Below, piece after piece: positions 9,801 to 17,005 of a stretch of DNA of 64,000 nt. The stretch's first letter is position 1, and every line of letters begins with the position of its first letter. This DNA comes from Kiritimatiellia bacterium (GTDB lineage: Bacteria > Verrucomicrobiota > Kiritimatiellia > CAIVKH01): contig JAOSKE010000001.1 in the NCBI GenBank assembly GCA_027493775.1, positions 1,072,917 to 1,136,916 of the forward strand, read 5' to 3'. A model generated the notes under the pieces. The model was not told where the DNA came from, did not search any database, and saw only the letters and a program-made list of their open reading frames with translations. The position numbers and the translations under genes were made by a program.

Positions 9801-10138
9801 TTCCGGGCGAAATCAATCGACTCATCAAGATTCGGAAAAAGGCTGTCGGAGGCCCCCTCGCCGTTCTTCACGCCGACGCAGACGTCTACGCACAGGAGCG
9901 CGCGGGTGGCGGCGGCAGACACAAAAGCCTGCTTGTTATCAACGACTCCTCCTCCATCCGTACGAATGCCATTCAAACGACTTGGTACAATACCGTGTTG
10001 GTTGATTTGGTGTCCACGAGCGGCTCGCCCCACACGGTGACGAGCGGCCCATCGGGTTCGGTCACGATCGCGATACCCGCCAAAACGTATCGCATCTATT
10101 CGACCACGAATGCGCTCAACGAGGTCAATAATCCATGA
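6803..10138 (+). CDS. Secreted GH13 alpha-amylase-type glycoside hydrolase with calcium-binding repeats
   Basis: 1,111 residues; start ATG 6803 with AAGGAG upstream. The signal peptide is at about residues 1-25. Two thrombospondin-type-3-like calcium loops (DTDGDGVSN near 216, DNDGDGLDN near 340) flank a roughly 100-residue beta-type region. The catalytic GH13 barrel runs from about residue 640. Its conserved regions are complete: DIVLNH (747-752), GWRLD with nucleophile Asp844, FLEYWE with acid/base Glu871, and DNHD with Asp939. It should hydrolyse alpha-1,4-glucans outside the cell. Gene and partner fill one attC-bounded unit of about 4.1 kb, very large for a cassette. It overlaps the next gene by ATGA. 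Confidence 0.9.
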   Translation: MNARTVGCCILTAALLTTTPYIATAYEDYSGYVSAVASNENAYRQANYLIDNLTDLETFFKVDHQDFWMTGAVIPGTDLWTVVASPADIPMDWNALPSGFTSALVSTTDYGVIVYPLLVQENPTNHQVQYIAGGTVIHTMPTVYTNTSRYATNAHPNLYGGGYTPEQIAEIEAMYAPSRLVVAVDMVRHTNLYALLYNQIFASGEPNSYGHEVLEDTDGDGVSNRDEIRWGTDPNDPGSFPGFAKTFLTNANVAVSWPAPSNRNYQVERRDDLLSGDWSAASSWIGGNDALLTHENSSGASNRFFRYRIQELDINGNNLPDWWEVKYWGGLTTNTPSGDNDGDGLDNGEELYFGYSPLVSQRELIHSIYHPVVVSDNSPTKDDGTERFDFHGGGRPLSLAQGSAQEAWGGSQATLYGRLNTNAANLAFHSGGAFFNNDEEMLYVGIYGMERESDNAWVFFIDSNAGGVTNLRHLSGQPRALGNAKNIHFDATQFTPNVAIILGANDADGKNYPGYTIAGNEVGQGVYDLATGASFPGFNTTTGGCYISQWSQGATEDSPNGGVEVALSLNALGCQPGHTVKVAAILVGGMSTSNRWVSPLVYGKSVNPSGGGFQNQIIIGAPVQLGSAAMSLPNPGYPGFNENDVLLQGFYWDTTPEEHWWNTYSNYNLHGIIASAGFTMVWLPPAYKGSNAGRSVGYDPYDHYDLGEYYQAGGTFPKSTRTRYGLRSELEWLIGALKSNGVVVLEDIVLNHMVGGANSGYTYTNHPTHTNAPQFHKTALDFHPSTNGHNDTMFPYHNDYGFSWPDEQSYSVDIAHLVPNMRLGLKQWGNWLAETIKFQGWRLDLTQGVEPWYIWEWLHYRNIRPGFAFLEYWEPANGREMQEWLDLTGRKAAIYDSHLRELLKQMCESGNTFDMRKLIAPSLLGLEPDHTVVYLDNHDTFRTGETNSLGQATKPGIMANKPMGYAYAFHSKGLPMVFWREYFDYAYLTTNAQPVWGSKIPGEINRLIKIRKKAVGGPLAVLHADADVYAQERAGGGGRHKSLLVINDSSSIRTNAIQTTWYNTVLVDLVSTSGSPHTVTSGPSGSVTIAIPAKTYRIYSTTNALNEVNNP

Positions 10139-10857
10139 AGACAATACCGCTTGCCATACTTGTTGCAGTCGCCACCATATCGGCGGCATCCGCCGATCTT
10201 GTTTACGACATTGATTACGAACCGCCAGCCTACACAAACGGGCAACAGATCGGCGGCGGGAACACAAGAACCATTAGCGACAGCATTCCCGGATTCACGA
10301 GTCAAGCCCTGCTTCTTCATGATGGCGGAGGTATCAGCTACTATGCGCCACAGCCGTATACAACTGGACTGCATTCCATTTCGTGGGATTTCGGAGTTCC
10401 TGTGGACCAGTCATCTACAGAGATTATTGGGATGCTGCTTGGATCAGCGCATGTAGATGTTACGATGAGCGGCAGCCCCTCCTCCTATCTAATAGAATAT
10501 GGCCCGTTCCCGCTTGGCGCACCTCGTCAGTCTGTTCCGTTCCAGATTGGTCAAGTATATTCTTTCCATATACTTCTGGACCTCGATAGTGCTCGGTACG
10601 CTCTTTATCTAAACGGCAATCAACTTCTCGACGACGCGCCTCTTCAGTTTGGCTCCAGCAGTCTTGACTACGTCAGCTTTGGTCAAAGCCAAACTCTCGG
10701 ACTACAAGCGGGTCTTGACAATTTCCGCTGGGAAGTAATCCCAGAGCCGATCTCAATTCTTCTAATTCTGCTGGGCGGCTCGTTCCTCATCTCTTCGAGC
10801 CGCAGAAAGCACGAACAGAAATTAGACGCTCAACAATCGCCTGCACCATTACGCTGA
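10135..10857 (+). CDS. PEP-CTERM sorting-domain protein
   Basis: 240 residues; its ATG overlaps the stop of the amylase gene (ATGA), so the two are co-translated. Signal peptide at about residues 1-20. The middle is beta-rich and looks like a lectin/glucanase-type jelly roll (LHSISWDFGVPVDQ, LDNFRWEV). The C-terminus is IPEP followed by a hydrophobic helix and SSSRRK, the layout of PEP-CTERM signals processed by exosortase. It is probably retained at the cell surface or in extracellular matrix. It may be a carbohydrate-binding partner of the amylase; that is inference from the neighbour. Confidence 0.8.
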   Translation: MKTIPLAILVAVATISAASADLVYDIDYEPPAYTNGQQIGGGNTRTISDSIPGFTSQALLLHDGGGISYYAPQPYTTGLHSISWDFGVPVDQSSTEIIGMLLGSAHVDVTMSGSPSSYLIEYGPFPLGAPRQSVPFQIGQVYSFHILLDLDSARYALYLNGNQLLDDAPLQFGSSSLDYVSFGQSQTLGLQAGLDNFRWEVIPEPISILLILLGGSFLISSSRRKHEQKLDAQQSPAPLR

Positions 10858-10898
10858 ACCCGTGGCGGGTTCAGCGAAGGTGAGGCGCGACGTTGAAC
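10828..10898 (+). repeat. attC recombination site
   Basis: R'' GCTCAAC (10828-10834) and R' GTTGAAC (10892-10898). Arms AACAATCGCCTGCACC and GGTGAGGCGCGACGTT. Element C begins at or inside the R' box, exactly as element B does at 2711. Confidence 0.8.
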
Positions 10899-11001
10899 GG
10901 AACCGCTTCGCGGAGAAGGAGATATCTCGCGAGGCGGTTTTTGCTTTGATGAACGACTAGACTGGCTCCAGCGGCGCTCGGCATGAAGTCGAGAGGGCCG
11001 C

Positions 11002-11862
11002 GTGAAGGAGTCGGTCATGTCGGCACTGCGGGAATCGGTTTTGCTGGAGATGCGGCTGCGCGGGTTCGCGGCCAAGACGGTGGAGGCCTACATCCACGCG
11101 CTGGAGCAGTTGTGGGCGTTCTATCGTCGAGCGTTGGAGCGGTTGAGTTGCGCGGAGGTGCAGCGGTTCCTCGACGAGGTCATCACGGTGCGCAAGCTGG
11201 CGTGGGCGACGGTGAACGTGTACTTCAGCGCGTACCGGTTTCTCTACGAGCAGGTGCTTCATCGCGCCCCGCATGAGTTTTCGATTCCGCCGCGGGGGCG
11301 CAGCGGTACCCGCCCCGGAGTGCTCAACCGCCAGGAGGTGCAGCGGCTGATCGACGCGCCGCGGAACATCAAGCACCGCGCGCTGCTGGCCATGACCTAT
11401 GGGTCGGGTCTGCGCGTGAGCGAGGCGGTGCGCGTGCGCATCGCCGACATCGACCGCGGGCGCATGATGCTGCGGGTCGAGCAGGGCAAGGGGCGCCGGG
11501 ACCGCTACACGATCCTCTCGGCGCGGGCGCTTGCGCTCCTGGAGGAACTGTGGCGCTGGGAGCGGCCCCAGGAGTACTTCTTCTTCAACCGTCGCGACCG
11601 CCACCAGCCGATCTGCGTCGGCACCGCCCAGGCCGTCTACTACGCCGCGCTGCGCACCAGCGGCGTGCGCCGCGTCGGCGGCATCCACGTGCTGCGCCAC
11701 TGCTTCGCCACGCACCTGATGGAAGAGGGCACGGACATCTACACGATCAAGCGCTGGATGGGCCACACCGCCCTGCTCACCACCGGCCGCTACATGCACG
11801 TCACCGCGGAGCACCTGGCCCGGGTGAAGAGTCCGCTGGACCACCCGTACAACGCGGCCTGA
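11002..11862 (+). CDS. Tyrosine recombinase of element C
   Basis: 286 residues from GTG 11002 (ATG 11017 alternative), differing from the copy B protein at a handful of residues. All six catalytic positions (Arg138, Lys163, His229, Arg232, His255, Tyr264) are kept, so it should be active. It is immediately followed by the transposase GTG. It lacks the IntI-specific insert. For its role see copy B. Confidence 0.85.
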   Translation: MKESVMSALRESVLLEMRLRGFAAKTVEAYIHALEQLWAFYRRALERLSCAEVQRFLDEVITVRKLAWATVNVYFSAYRFLYEQVLHRAPHEFSIPPRGRSGTRPGVLNRQEVQRLIDAPRNIKHRALLAMTYGSGLRVSEAVRVRIADIDRGRMMLRVEQGKGRRDRYTILSARALALLEELWRWERPQEYFFFNRRDRHQPICVGTAQAVYYAALRTSGVRRVGGIHVLRHCFATHLMEEGTDIYTIKRWMGHTALLTTGRYMHVTAEHLARVKSPLDHPYNAA

Positions 11863-12993
11863 GTGAACGCGCCGCCCCTGCGGGTGGCCGATGTGTTCCG
11901 CGCCGGCTGGCCCGAGTACCTGCGCCGCCATCACGTCCCCGCCTTCCAGCTCAAAGCCGTCCGGCATCTGCTCGCCTGCCGCACCCCGGCGCTCGGCGGG
12001 CACGTCTGGCGCTGCGCCTCTTGCGGCCGCCGGGCCGTGCTCTACAACTCCTGCCGCGACCGGCACTGTCCGACCTGCCAGGGCGCGGCGCGCGAGAAGT
12101 GGCTGGCCCGGCGCATGCGCGAGCTGATCCCCGCCCCGTACTTCCACGTCGTCTTCACCCCTGCCACACGAGCCAACCCGCTGCTGCGCCACAACCGCGA
12201 GACGTTGCTCGACCTCTTCTTTCGCGAAGTCAACGCCACCCTCCAGGAGTTTGCCCGCGATCCCCAATGGAAGCTCGAAGGCCAACTCGGATTCCTCGCC
12301 GTCCTGCACACCTGGAGCCAGACGCTCGTCGAGCACGTCCACCTCCACTGCGCCGTGCCCGGTGGCGCGTGGCGGAAGAATGCGCACACCTGGGCGCCGG
12401 CCGCCGCAACTGGCTCTTCCGCGCCTCCTCGCTCGCCGACCGGTTCCGCAACCGCTACCTGCGCGCCGTGCGCAGGCGGCTCGACCGGGCCACGCTGGTC
12501 CTGCCCGCCGGAACCGAAGACTGGAACGACGTCTGCGCGCGGCTTGCCGCCACCGACTGGATCGTCTACGCCAAGAAGCCCTTCGCCGGGCCCCGGCAGG
12601 GCCCTCGAGTACCTCGGACGCTACACCCACAAGGTCGCCATCAGCGACTACCGCATCCTCCAGCTCGAAGATGGTCGCGTCACCTTCCGCTACCGGGATC
12701 GCGCCGACGGCGACACCGAAAAGACGATGACCCTGTCCGCCGACGCCTTCATCGGGCGCTTCCTGCTCCACATCCTCCCGCCCGGCTTCCAGAAGATCCG
12801 GTTCTACGGCTGGATGGCCCGCAACGTCCGCACTGAGAACCTCCGGCATATCCGGCAGGCCCTGAACGTGCCGCCGCCCGACGTCCCCCCGAAGCCACCG
12901 CGTATCGCGCCCGACTGTCCCGCCTGCGGAAAGGCGACCCTGCTCATCGAAGGCCTGATCGGCAGAGCGCGGGGCCCTCCGCACCGCCCATGA
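11863..12993 (+). CDS. IS91-family HUH/Y2 transposase of element C (internal out-of-frame stretch)
   Basis: One open frame of 376 residues. Residues roughly 100-106 (FTPATRAN instead of FTLPHELN) and 178-245 are read in the wrong frame because of paired indels at C/G runs. Outside these stretches: zinc-binding cysteines at the N-terminus, EHVHLHCAVPGG (HUH) near residue 160 and YLGRYTHKVAISDYRI (paired catalytic tyrosines, spaced as in IS91) near residue 250. The C-terminus has a second Cys pair (PDCPACGKATL). Its role would be single-strand, rolling-circle-type transposition. Whether this exact copy is active depends on whether the indels are real. Confidence 0.8.
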   Translation: MNAPPLRVADVFRAGWPEYLRRHHVPAFQLKAVRHLLACRTPALGGHVWRCASCGRRAVLYNSCRDRHCPTCQGAAREKWLARRMRELIPAPYFHVVFTPATRANPLLRHNRETLLDLFFREVNATLQEFARDPQWKLEGQLGFLAVLHTWSQTLVEHVHLHCAVPGGAWRKNAHTWAPAAATGSSAPPRSPTGSATATCAPCAGGSTGPRWSCPPEPKTGTTSARGLPPPTGSSTPRSPSPGPGRALEYLGRYTHKVAISDYRILQLEDGRVTFRYRDRADGDTEKTMTLSADAFIGRFLLHILPPGFQKIRFYGWMARNVRTENLRHIRQALNVPPPDVPPKPPRIAPDCPACGKATLLIEGLIGRARGPPHRP

Positions 12994-13339
12994 ACCCGAA
13001 ACCGACAACGATCCCTCCTCCACCGGCGCAGCCCCACCGCCGCAACGCAGCGCTCTGCCCACAACCCGCAAAGGCAGCCGTCTGGAACACTCGTCCACGC
13101 CTCCCGCACACTGGGAACCTCGCGTCGCCGTATCGCAAACCGCCGCGTATCCTTCCGGAAACGCAACGACTCGGGAAATGTCGGCTTGCCCGGTCCCACA
13201 AAACCCGTCTATAAATCCCATCGGTAACAGCGACCGCGCGGCTCCGTTCAACACGTTTTATCCGGAATGCCGCGGACCGCGGTTTTCCGCCAAGCCCACC
13301 GTCGGTCTTCGCGGCACTCCGCATAAAACGCTATTTGTT
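12994..13339 (+). other. Non-coding right end of element C
   Basis: 346 bp, near-identical to 4815-5160, with no supported gene. It ends in the palindrome at 13246-13343. Confidence 0.6.
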
Positions 13340-13343
13340 AGGT
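13246..13343 (+). repeat. attC-like palindrome at right end of element C
   Basis: R''-like GTTCAAC (13246-13252) and R' GTTAGGT (13337-13343, fits GTTRRRY). Arms as in copies A and B. Confidence 0.6.
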
Positions 13344-13360
13344 GCCACAGGAGACATTAC

Positions 13361-13858
13361 GTGACTCACATGTCACAGAAGAACCAGATTATCGGCCTCG
13401 TCGGGTGGCTTGTTATTAGCTTCATTGCAGGAGGCATCGGCGCCGCTGCTTCAGTGCATGCCAGTTCGTTCTACGCGGAGCTTGTCCGTCCGGGTTGGGC
13501 GCCGCCGTCGGCAGTTTTTGGTCCAGTGTGGACAGTTCTGTACGCGCTTATGGGTATTGCCGCGTGGCTTGTCTGGCGAGCCAAAGGCTTCCGTGCCGCT
13601 CGCACATCACTCATCCTGTTTTTGGTGCAGCTCGCGGTAAACGCCCTGTGGAGCTGGCTTTTCTTCGGCTGGCATTTGGGAGTTCTGGCATTCGCAGACA
13701 TTCTGCTGCTGTGGTTGTTCATTGTTGCGACACTTGTTCTCTTCTGGCGTGTTCGGCTGTTGGCGGGTGTATTGCTCATTCCTTACCTACTTTGGGTCAG
13801 CTTTGCCTCGGCACTGTGCTATTCCGTCTGGCAACTCAACCCACAATTTCTGGGCTAA
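13361..13858 (+). CDS. tspO: TspO/MBR family membrane protein
   Basis: About 165 residues. GTG 13361 has AGGAG seven bases upstream, which favours it over ATG 13370. Five membrane helices with the family signature PGWAPPSAVFGPVWTVLY and the Trp/Asn-rich segment NALWSWLFFGWH. TspO proteins bind porphyrins and are linked to light and oxygen responses. It is the first gene of the cassette after element C, 21 bp from the junction. The next gene starts 5 bp after its stop, with no attC between them, so both travel together. Confidence 0.9.
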   Translation: MTHMSQKNQIIGLVGWLVISFIAGGIGAAASVHASSFYAELVRPGWAPPSAVFGPVWTVLYALMGIAAWLVWRAKGFRAARTSLILFLVQLAVNALWSWLFFGWHLGVLAFADILLLWLFIVATLVLFWRVRLLAGVLLIPYLLWVSFASALCYSVWQLNPQFLG

Positions 13859-13863
13859 CCGCC

Positions 13864-14304
13864 GTGCGTCTTTGGTCACTGCATCCCAAATACTTGGACG
13901 CAAAGGGTCTTGTTGCGCTTTGGCGTGAGGCTCTACTGGCCAAGGCCGTACTGCGCGGCGAAACGCGCGGTTACATTCATCATCCACAGCTGGAGCGGTT
14001 CCGCGAGCATCCGCAGCCACACTCAGCAATCAACGCTTACCTTGCCGCAATCCAAGATGAGGCAACGGCTCGGGGTTACAACTTCAACCGCGCCAAGGTT
14101 GGCCCGGTTCGGGCGGTTCGGAATATCTCGGTCACAGCGGGGCAGCTTGCAGATGAGTGGCACCACTTACAAAGCAAGCTGGCTGTTCGCAGCCCGGCGG
14201 TTCATGCGCAATGGAGCGAGGTAGCCACACCGAGTTGCCATCCGTTGTTCCATTGCAAGCCCGGTGGCGTCGCATCGTGGGAGCGCGCGTCAAGTGGCAC
14301 CTAA
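13864..14304 (+). CDS. Pyrimidine-dimer DNA glycosylase/endonuclease V family protein
   Basis: 146 residues from GTG 13864. The opening MRLWSLHPKYLDAKGLVALWREALLA and the following HHPQLERF are typical of the pyrimidine-dimer glycosylase (Pyr_excise) family, which removes UV-induced cyclobutane dimers. The second half (AVHAQWSEV onward) is less conserved and may be altered by an indel. It sits 5 bp behind tspO in the same cassette, and its TAA stop lies inside the attC R'' box. A light-stress pair is a plausible reading, by inference. Confidence 0.75.
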   Translation: MRLWSLHPKYLDAKGLVALWREALLAKAVLRGETRGYIHHPQLERFREHPQPHSAINAYLAAIQDEATARGYNFNRAKVGPVRAVRNISVTAGQLADEWHHLQSKLAVRSPAVHAQWSEVATPSCHPLFHCKPGGVASWERASSGT

Positions 14305-14370
14305 CAAGTCATTCAAGCCGACCGCCAAACCGCTACGCGGTTCGTCGGCGGCTTAATTCCGGCGTTGGGA
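14299..14370 (+). repeat. attC recombination site
   Basis: R'' ACCTAAC (14299-14305) and R' GTTGGGA (14364-14370). Inner arms ATTCAAGCCGACC and GGCGGCTTAATTCC; core hairpin AACCGC/GCGGTT. Confidence 0.8.
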
Positions 14371-14384
14371 GAAAGGAAAGAACT

Positions 14385-14915
14385 ATGAAGAACAAATCGT
14401 GGATTGGAATCGGCGTAGCGGCGCTTGTCATCGTGGGGATGTTTCGTATGTGTTCCGGCGGAGGAACCGAACGCGCCATTGAACGGGTGCTCGCGCTAGA
14501 CCACCAGTATTCGCAGGCGATGAGTGCGGACACGGCACAGACGGAGGACCCCAACCAGCAACTCGACGCCGTGGCCGCGCAGGTCTTTCAGTATACCACC
14601 CAAGCAAAAAGCATAGACCTCTCATCGGTTCCCAAGGATTTCGCCGCCGCCTACTACGGACATGTGTCCGCATGGGAGGATATGGGAACAACCATCCAGA
14701 GGCATCCATACATTCCCTCTACAATGGAAGGCGTTGTTGAGGGATTCATAAGAGGACTTCTCGGGGACTGGACAGGCGGGGCATTCGAGAAACAACAAAT
14801 GTTCGACGACTACGGTCGCCAGCTTCAGGCGAGGGATGACGAGATCAAGAGAACATGGCGAGAGGTGGAGACAATCGCAATCCGCAATGGTGCAAGCATC
14901 AAGACAGGAGAATAG
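14385..14915 (+). CDS. Membrane-anchored protein, unknown function
   Basis: 176 residues from ATG 14385, preceded by GAAAGGAAAG. One N-terminal membrane segment (residues 5-22), then a mostly helical soluble domain with a Gly-rich centre (VVEGFIRGLLGDWTGG). No family is recognised. It is co-cassetted with the 88-residue protein starting 5 bp after its stop. Confidence 0.7.
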   Translation: MKNKSWIGIGVAALVIVGMFRMCSGGGTERAIERVLALDHQYSQAMSADTAQTEDPNQQLDAVAAQVFQYTTQAKSIDLSSVPKDFAAAYYGHVSAWEDMGTTIQRHPYIPSTMEGVVEGFIRGLLGDWTGGAFEKQQMFDDYGRQLQARDDEIKRTWREVETIAIRNGASIKTGE

Positions 14916-14920
14916 GAACC

Positions 14921-15187
14921 ATGTATTCAATGCTGACTATTGATTTGAACAAGGATGTATCAGCAACGGTAAGGGACGCATTCTATGCTGAACTCCAGAA
15001 AAAGCAGTGGAAACGCATCCCCGAACTAACGACTCTCTGGTTTGCAACGTGGAAGGGCGGCACCACAGCAGATGCCGCAATCACGACCACGAAGCAAGAT
15101 GTCGAAGCGGCGGCACAGGCTTCAGGCGTCGCCCACTACGACGCATCCGTCGCAGTCAGCGGAAAGCCGGTAGTCTGGAAAAAATAG
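14921..15187 (+). CDS. Small soluble protein, unknown function
   Basis: 88 residues from ATG 14921, 5 bp after the preceding stop with AGGA just upstream. No signal peptide or membrane segment. The alternation of helix (DAFYAELQKKQW) and strands (TLWFATW, HYDASVAVSG) suggests a small alpha/beta fold. Second gene of its cassette; the stop is 3 bp before the attC. Confidence 0.65.
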   Translation: MYSMLTIDLNKDVSATVRDAFYAELQKKQWKRIPELTTLWFATWKGGTTADAAITTTKQDVEAAAQASGVAHYDASVAVSGKPVVWKK

Positions 15188-15190
15188 GAC

Positions 15191-15251
15191 TCCCAACCAT
15201 CGGCTGCTGCGTACGTCGCTACCGCGCCGCCGCAGAGCCGTGACGCTGTGC
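15191..15251 (+). repeat. attC site with altered R' box
   Basis: R'' TCCCAAC (15191-15197). Arms AACCATCGGCTGC and GCAGAGCCGTGACGCT. The R' box reads GCTGTGC (15245-15251) instead of GTTGTGC, so the conserved TT at the crossover point is lost. Confidence 0.7.
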
Positions 15252-15270
15252 TGAATGAAAGGAAGACAAT

Positions 15271-15987
15271 ATGTCACAAGCCCCGTGGGTAAAAATCGCT
15301 AACGCCGTTCGCGAATCCGTCGTACTTATCGAAACACCGGGCGGACGGGGCACGGGGTTCGTAGTTCCACCACCTCCGGGGTCTCCGCACCAAGCAATCA
15401 TCACGGCGTATCACGTGATTGACCACGCCCTTGATTGGCGTGAACCCATTAAGATCACGCACTTTCCGTCAGGAAAACAGGCCTTTCTAGACGTCAATGC
15501 CCGCGAGATTAACCCCAATGCCGCACGTGATATGGCACTCATCCAATTCGCGGCAAAAGACCTTCCGCTGCCTCCAAGCAAGGTTCAGATGCTCAAGGCA
15601 AAGACTCGGTTGAACGAAGGTGTCCAGACAGGATGGCTTGGCTACCCCGCTGTCGCACCGTTCAATCTCTGCTTCTTCACAGGACACATTAGCGCATGGC
15701 TGGAACCCGACGAGGCATATCTCGTCGATGGCGTGGCGATCAATGGCGTAAGTGGCGGCCCGGCCTTTTACGAAGACGAACACGGGAACATATGGATCAT
15801 CGGAATAGTGACTGAATACCGACCGAACCTAGCAACCGGAAATATTCTTCCTGGAGTCAGCCTGATCAGATCTACGAGTCCTGTAATGGAGTTCTACGTG
15901 ACCTTGCAGAAGCAGATCGAGGCCGCGACCGTGCAAGCCATTCCGAAGGCACAAAGCCAAGGCGGTTTACCAACAGGTCTGAAATAG
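15271..15987 (+). CDS. Trypsin-like serine protease without signal peptide
   Basis: 238 residues from ATG 15271, preceded by GAAAGGAAG. The catalytic triad is visible: His in ITAYHVID (about residue 50), Asp in ARDMALIQF (about 88) and Ser in NGVSGGPAF (about 161). There is no signal peptide or membrane helix, so the enzyme should be cytoplasmic. That is unusual for housekeeping DegP-type proteases but common in defence and regulatory proteases. No PDZ domain. Single gene of its cassette. The substrate is unknown. Confidence 0.85.
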   Translation: MSQAPWVKIANAVRESVVLIETPGGRGTGFVVPPPPGSPHQAIITAYHVIDHALDWREPIKITHFPSGKQAFLDVNAREINPNAARDMALIQFAAKDLPLPPSKVQMLKAKTRLNEGVQTGWLGYPAVAPFNLCFFTGHISAWLEPDEAYLVDGVAINGVSGGPAFYEDEHGNIWIIGIVTEYRPNLATGNILPGVSLIRSTSPVMEFYVTLQKQIEAATVQAIPKAQSQGGLPTGLK

Positions 15988-15990
15988 GAT

Positions 15991-16061
15991 GCACAACCAG
16001 AGGGTTCACCGTACGGCTCACCCGTGGCGGGCTCGCCGTCCGGTGACCCTCGACGTTCGGC
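15991..16061 (+). repeat. attC recombination site
   Basis: R'' GCACAAC (15991-15997) and R' GTTCGGC (16055-16061). Arms AACCAGAGGGTTCACCG and CGGTGACCCTCGACGTT, with the central GGCTCACCCGTGGCGGG found at other sites. Confidence 0.85.
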
Positions 16062-16122
16062 TGCAGGAAGAAGGAGCCATTCGGCAACCGTTGTCAAATA
16101 CGGCTCCACGAAAGGAAGAAGT

Positions 16123-16646
16123 ATGAAGAAGCTGATGGGAATTATGACGTGTCTGCTCCTGTTGAGTGCGGCATCCGGCCTCTCCGAGGAGAAGAAGCCC
16201 TCGATCGTAGTGAAAGGCGTGTACATCGGTATGGATGTGCAAGAAGCCGCAAAGCAAATCAAAACAAAGTTACCGGAAGGATGGGAGCTTTCTGGCCCCG
16301 ATAAAGATGACGAGGGGCCAGGCGGATACGCTATTACCGTCTATCTTTGGATCGGCGCCGCGTTGCCCGGGGAGTAATCATTGCCGATGCAGAAGGCAAA
16401 GTCACCACAATCAAACTAACCACCATGTTGGTGGACGACATGTTTCAAGCTGAGAATATGGAAGCCTCTGAGTTTGCAAAGAAATTTGCCGAATCGTACA
16501 AGATTCCATCGCTTGAACCGAAAGACTCATGGGACGGCTGGTACTACACCAGCCCGGAGGGCTACAAAGTTACAGTGTCCGACGAGAAAGACATATTCAT
16601 TCAAAAGACCCTGAGTGAGGAGGGTGTCAAGGCTGCATTTGATTGA
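16123..16646 (+). CDS. Secreted protein, unknown function (frameshift in sequence)
   Basis: ATG 16123 with AAAGGAAG upstream. Signal peptide MKKLMGIMTCLLLLSAASG. The first frame ends at 16377. A missing base in the CCCGGGG run at 16367-16373 would connect it to GVIIADAEGKVTTIKLT and the stop at 16646, for about 174 residues. The 'YIGMDVQEAAKQIKTKLPEG' segment resembles periplasmic proteins with a short helix-strand module, but no family is recognised. A second gene follows 7 bp later. Confidence 0.7.
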
Positions 16647-16653
16647 GCTAACC

Positions 16654-16917
16654 ATGGATACCATAGCCATCATTCTCAACCTCATCGGTACGTGCCTCTT
16701 GGCGTTGGGGACAAGCCACTACCTGAAGTGGTCGGTCTCGTTCTGAAGGCGCACCAGATGTTTCTTGAGCAGCCTTAATCAGGGCAAAATGCAACCCCTC
16801 ATCCCGAGAGTGGAAAAGCATCTTCAGAGTGCAAAGGCGCGAGATCGTCTTGCCATATTGGCAGGGGCCGGCCTAAACATTGTCGGAATTATCATACAGA
16901 TCATTCAAGCGACATAG
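16654..16917 (+). CDS. Small two-helix membrane protein, unknown function (two compensating frameshifts)
   Basis: It begins at ATG 16654 (MDTIAIILNLIGTCLLALGT, a membrane helix). As read, it stops after 30 residues. Restoring one G near 16728 and removing one C near 16773 gives an 87-residue protein: ...KVVGLVLKAHQMFLEQLNQGK..., then AILAGAGLNIVGIIIQIIQAT, a second membrane helix, ending at 16917. Both corrections are needed and the result is coherent from helix to helix, so I consider it a real gene with read errors. It ends 5 bp before the attC. Confidence 0.6.
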
Positions 16918-16922
16918 AAGAA

Positions 16923-16993
16923 GCCGAACAAGCGGCGGCACACGTACGCGAGGCCCGCTGCGGGTCTCGCGCCGGTGCGCCCTGACGTTCGAC
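16923..16993 (+). repeat. attC recombination site
   Basis: R'' GCCGAAC (16923-16929) and R' GTTCGAC (16987-16993). Arms AACAAGCGGCGGCAC and GTGCGCCCTGACGTT. Confidence 0.8.
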
Positions 16994-17005
16994 GGAGAAG
17001 ACAGA

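Larger units (their letters stand above)
10895..13339 (+). mobile_element. IS91-type/tyrosine-recombinase element, copy C
   Basis: A complete copy of 2,445 bp with the same layout as copy B. The left flank is an attC ending GACGTT and the right flank begins AGGT, making GTTAGGT across the junction. Differences from B are a few substitutions (for example Thr to Asn at 11587 in the recombinase) and indels at G/C runs. B and C are direct repeats 5.7 kb apart, bracketing four cassettes including the amylase. Confidence 0.85.

Noticed and set aside
10957-13254. A 765-codon open frame on the minus strand across element C, with similar ones in copies A and B
   Set aside because: It is the antisense of the recombinase and transposase genes, whose motifs are unmistakable; the G+C-rich DNA has few stops, and the frame is broken differently in each copy.
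13845-13870. An attC between tspO and the glycosylase gene, because of GGGCTAACCGCC
   Set aside because: There is no palindromic partner and no GTTRRRY box within 100 bp; the genes are only 5 bp apart.
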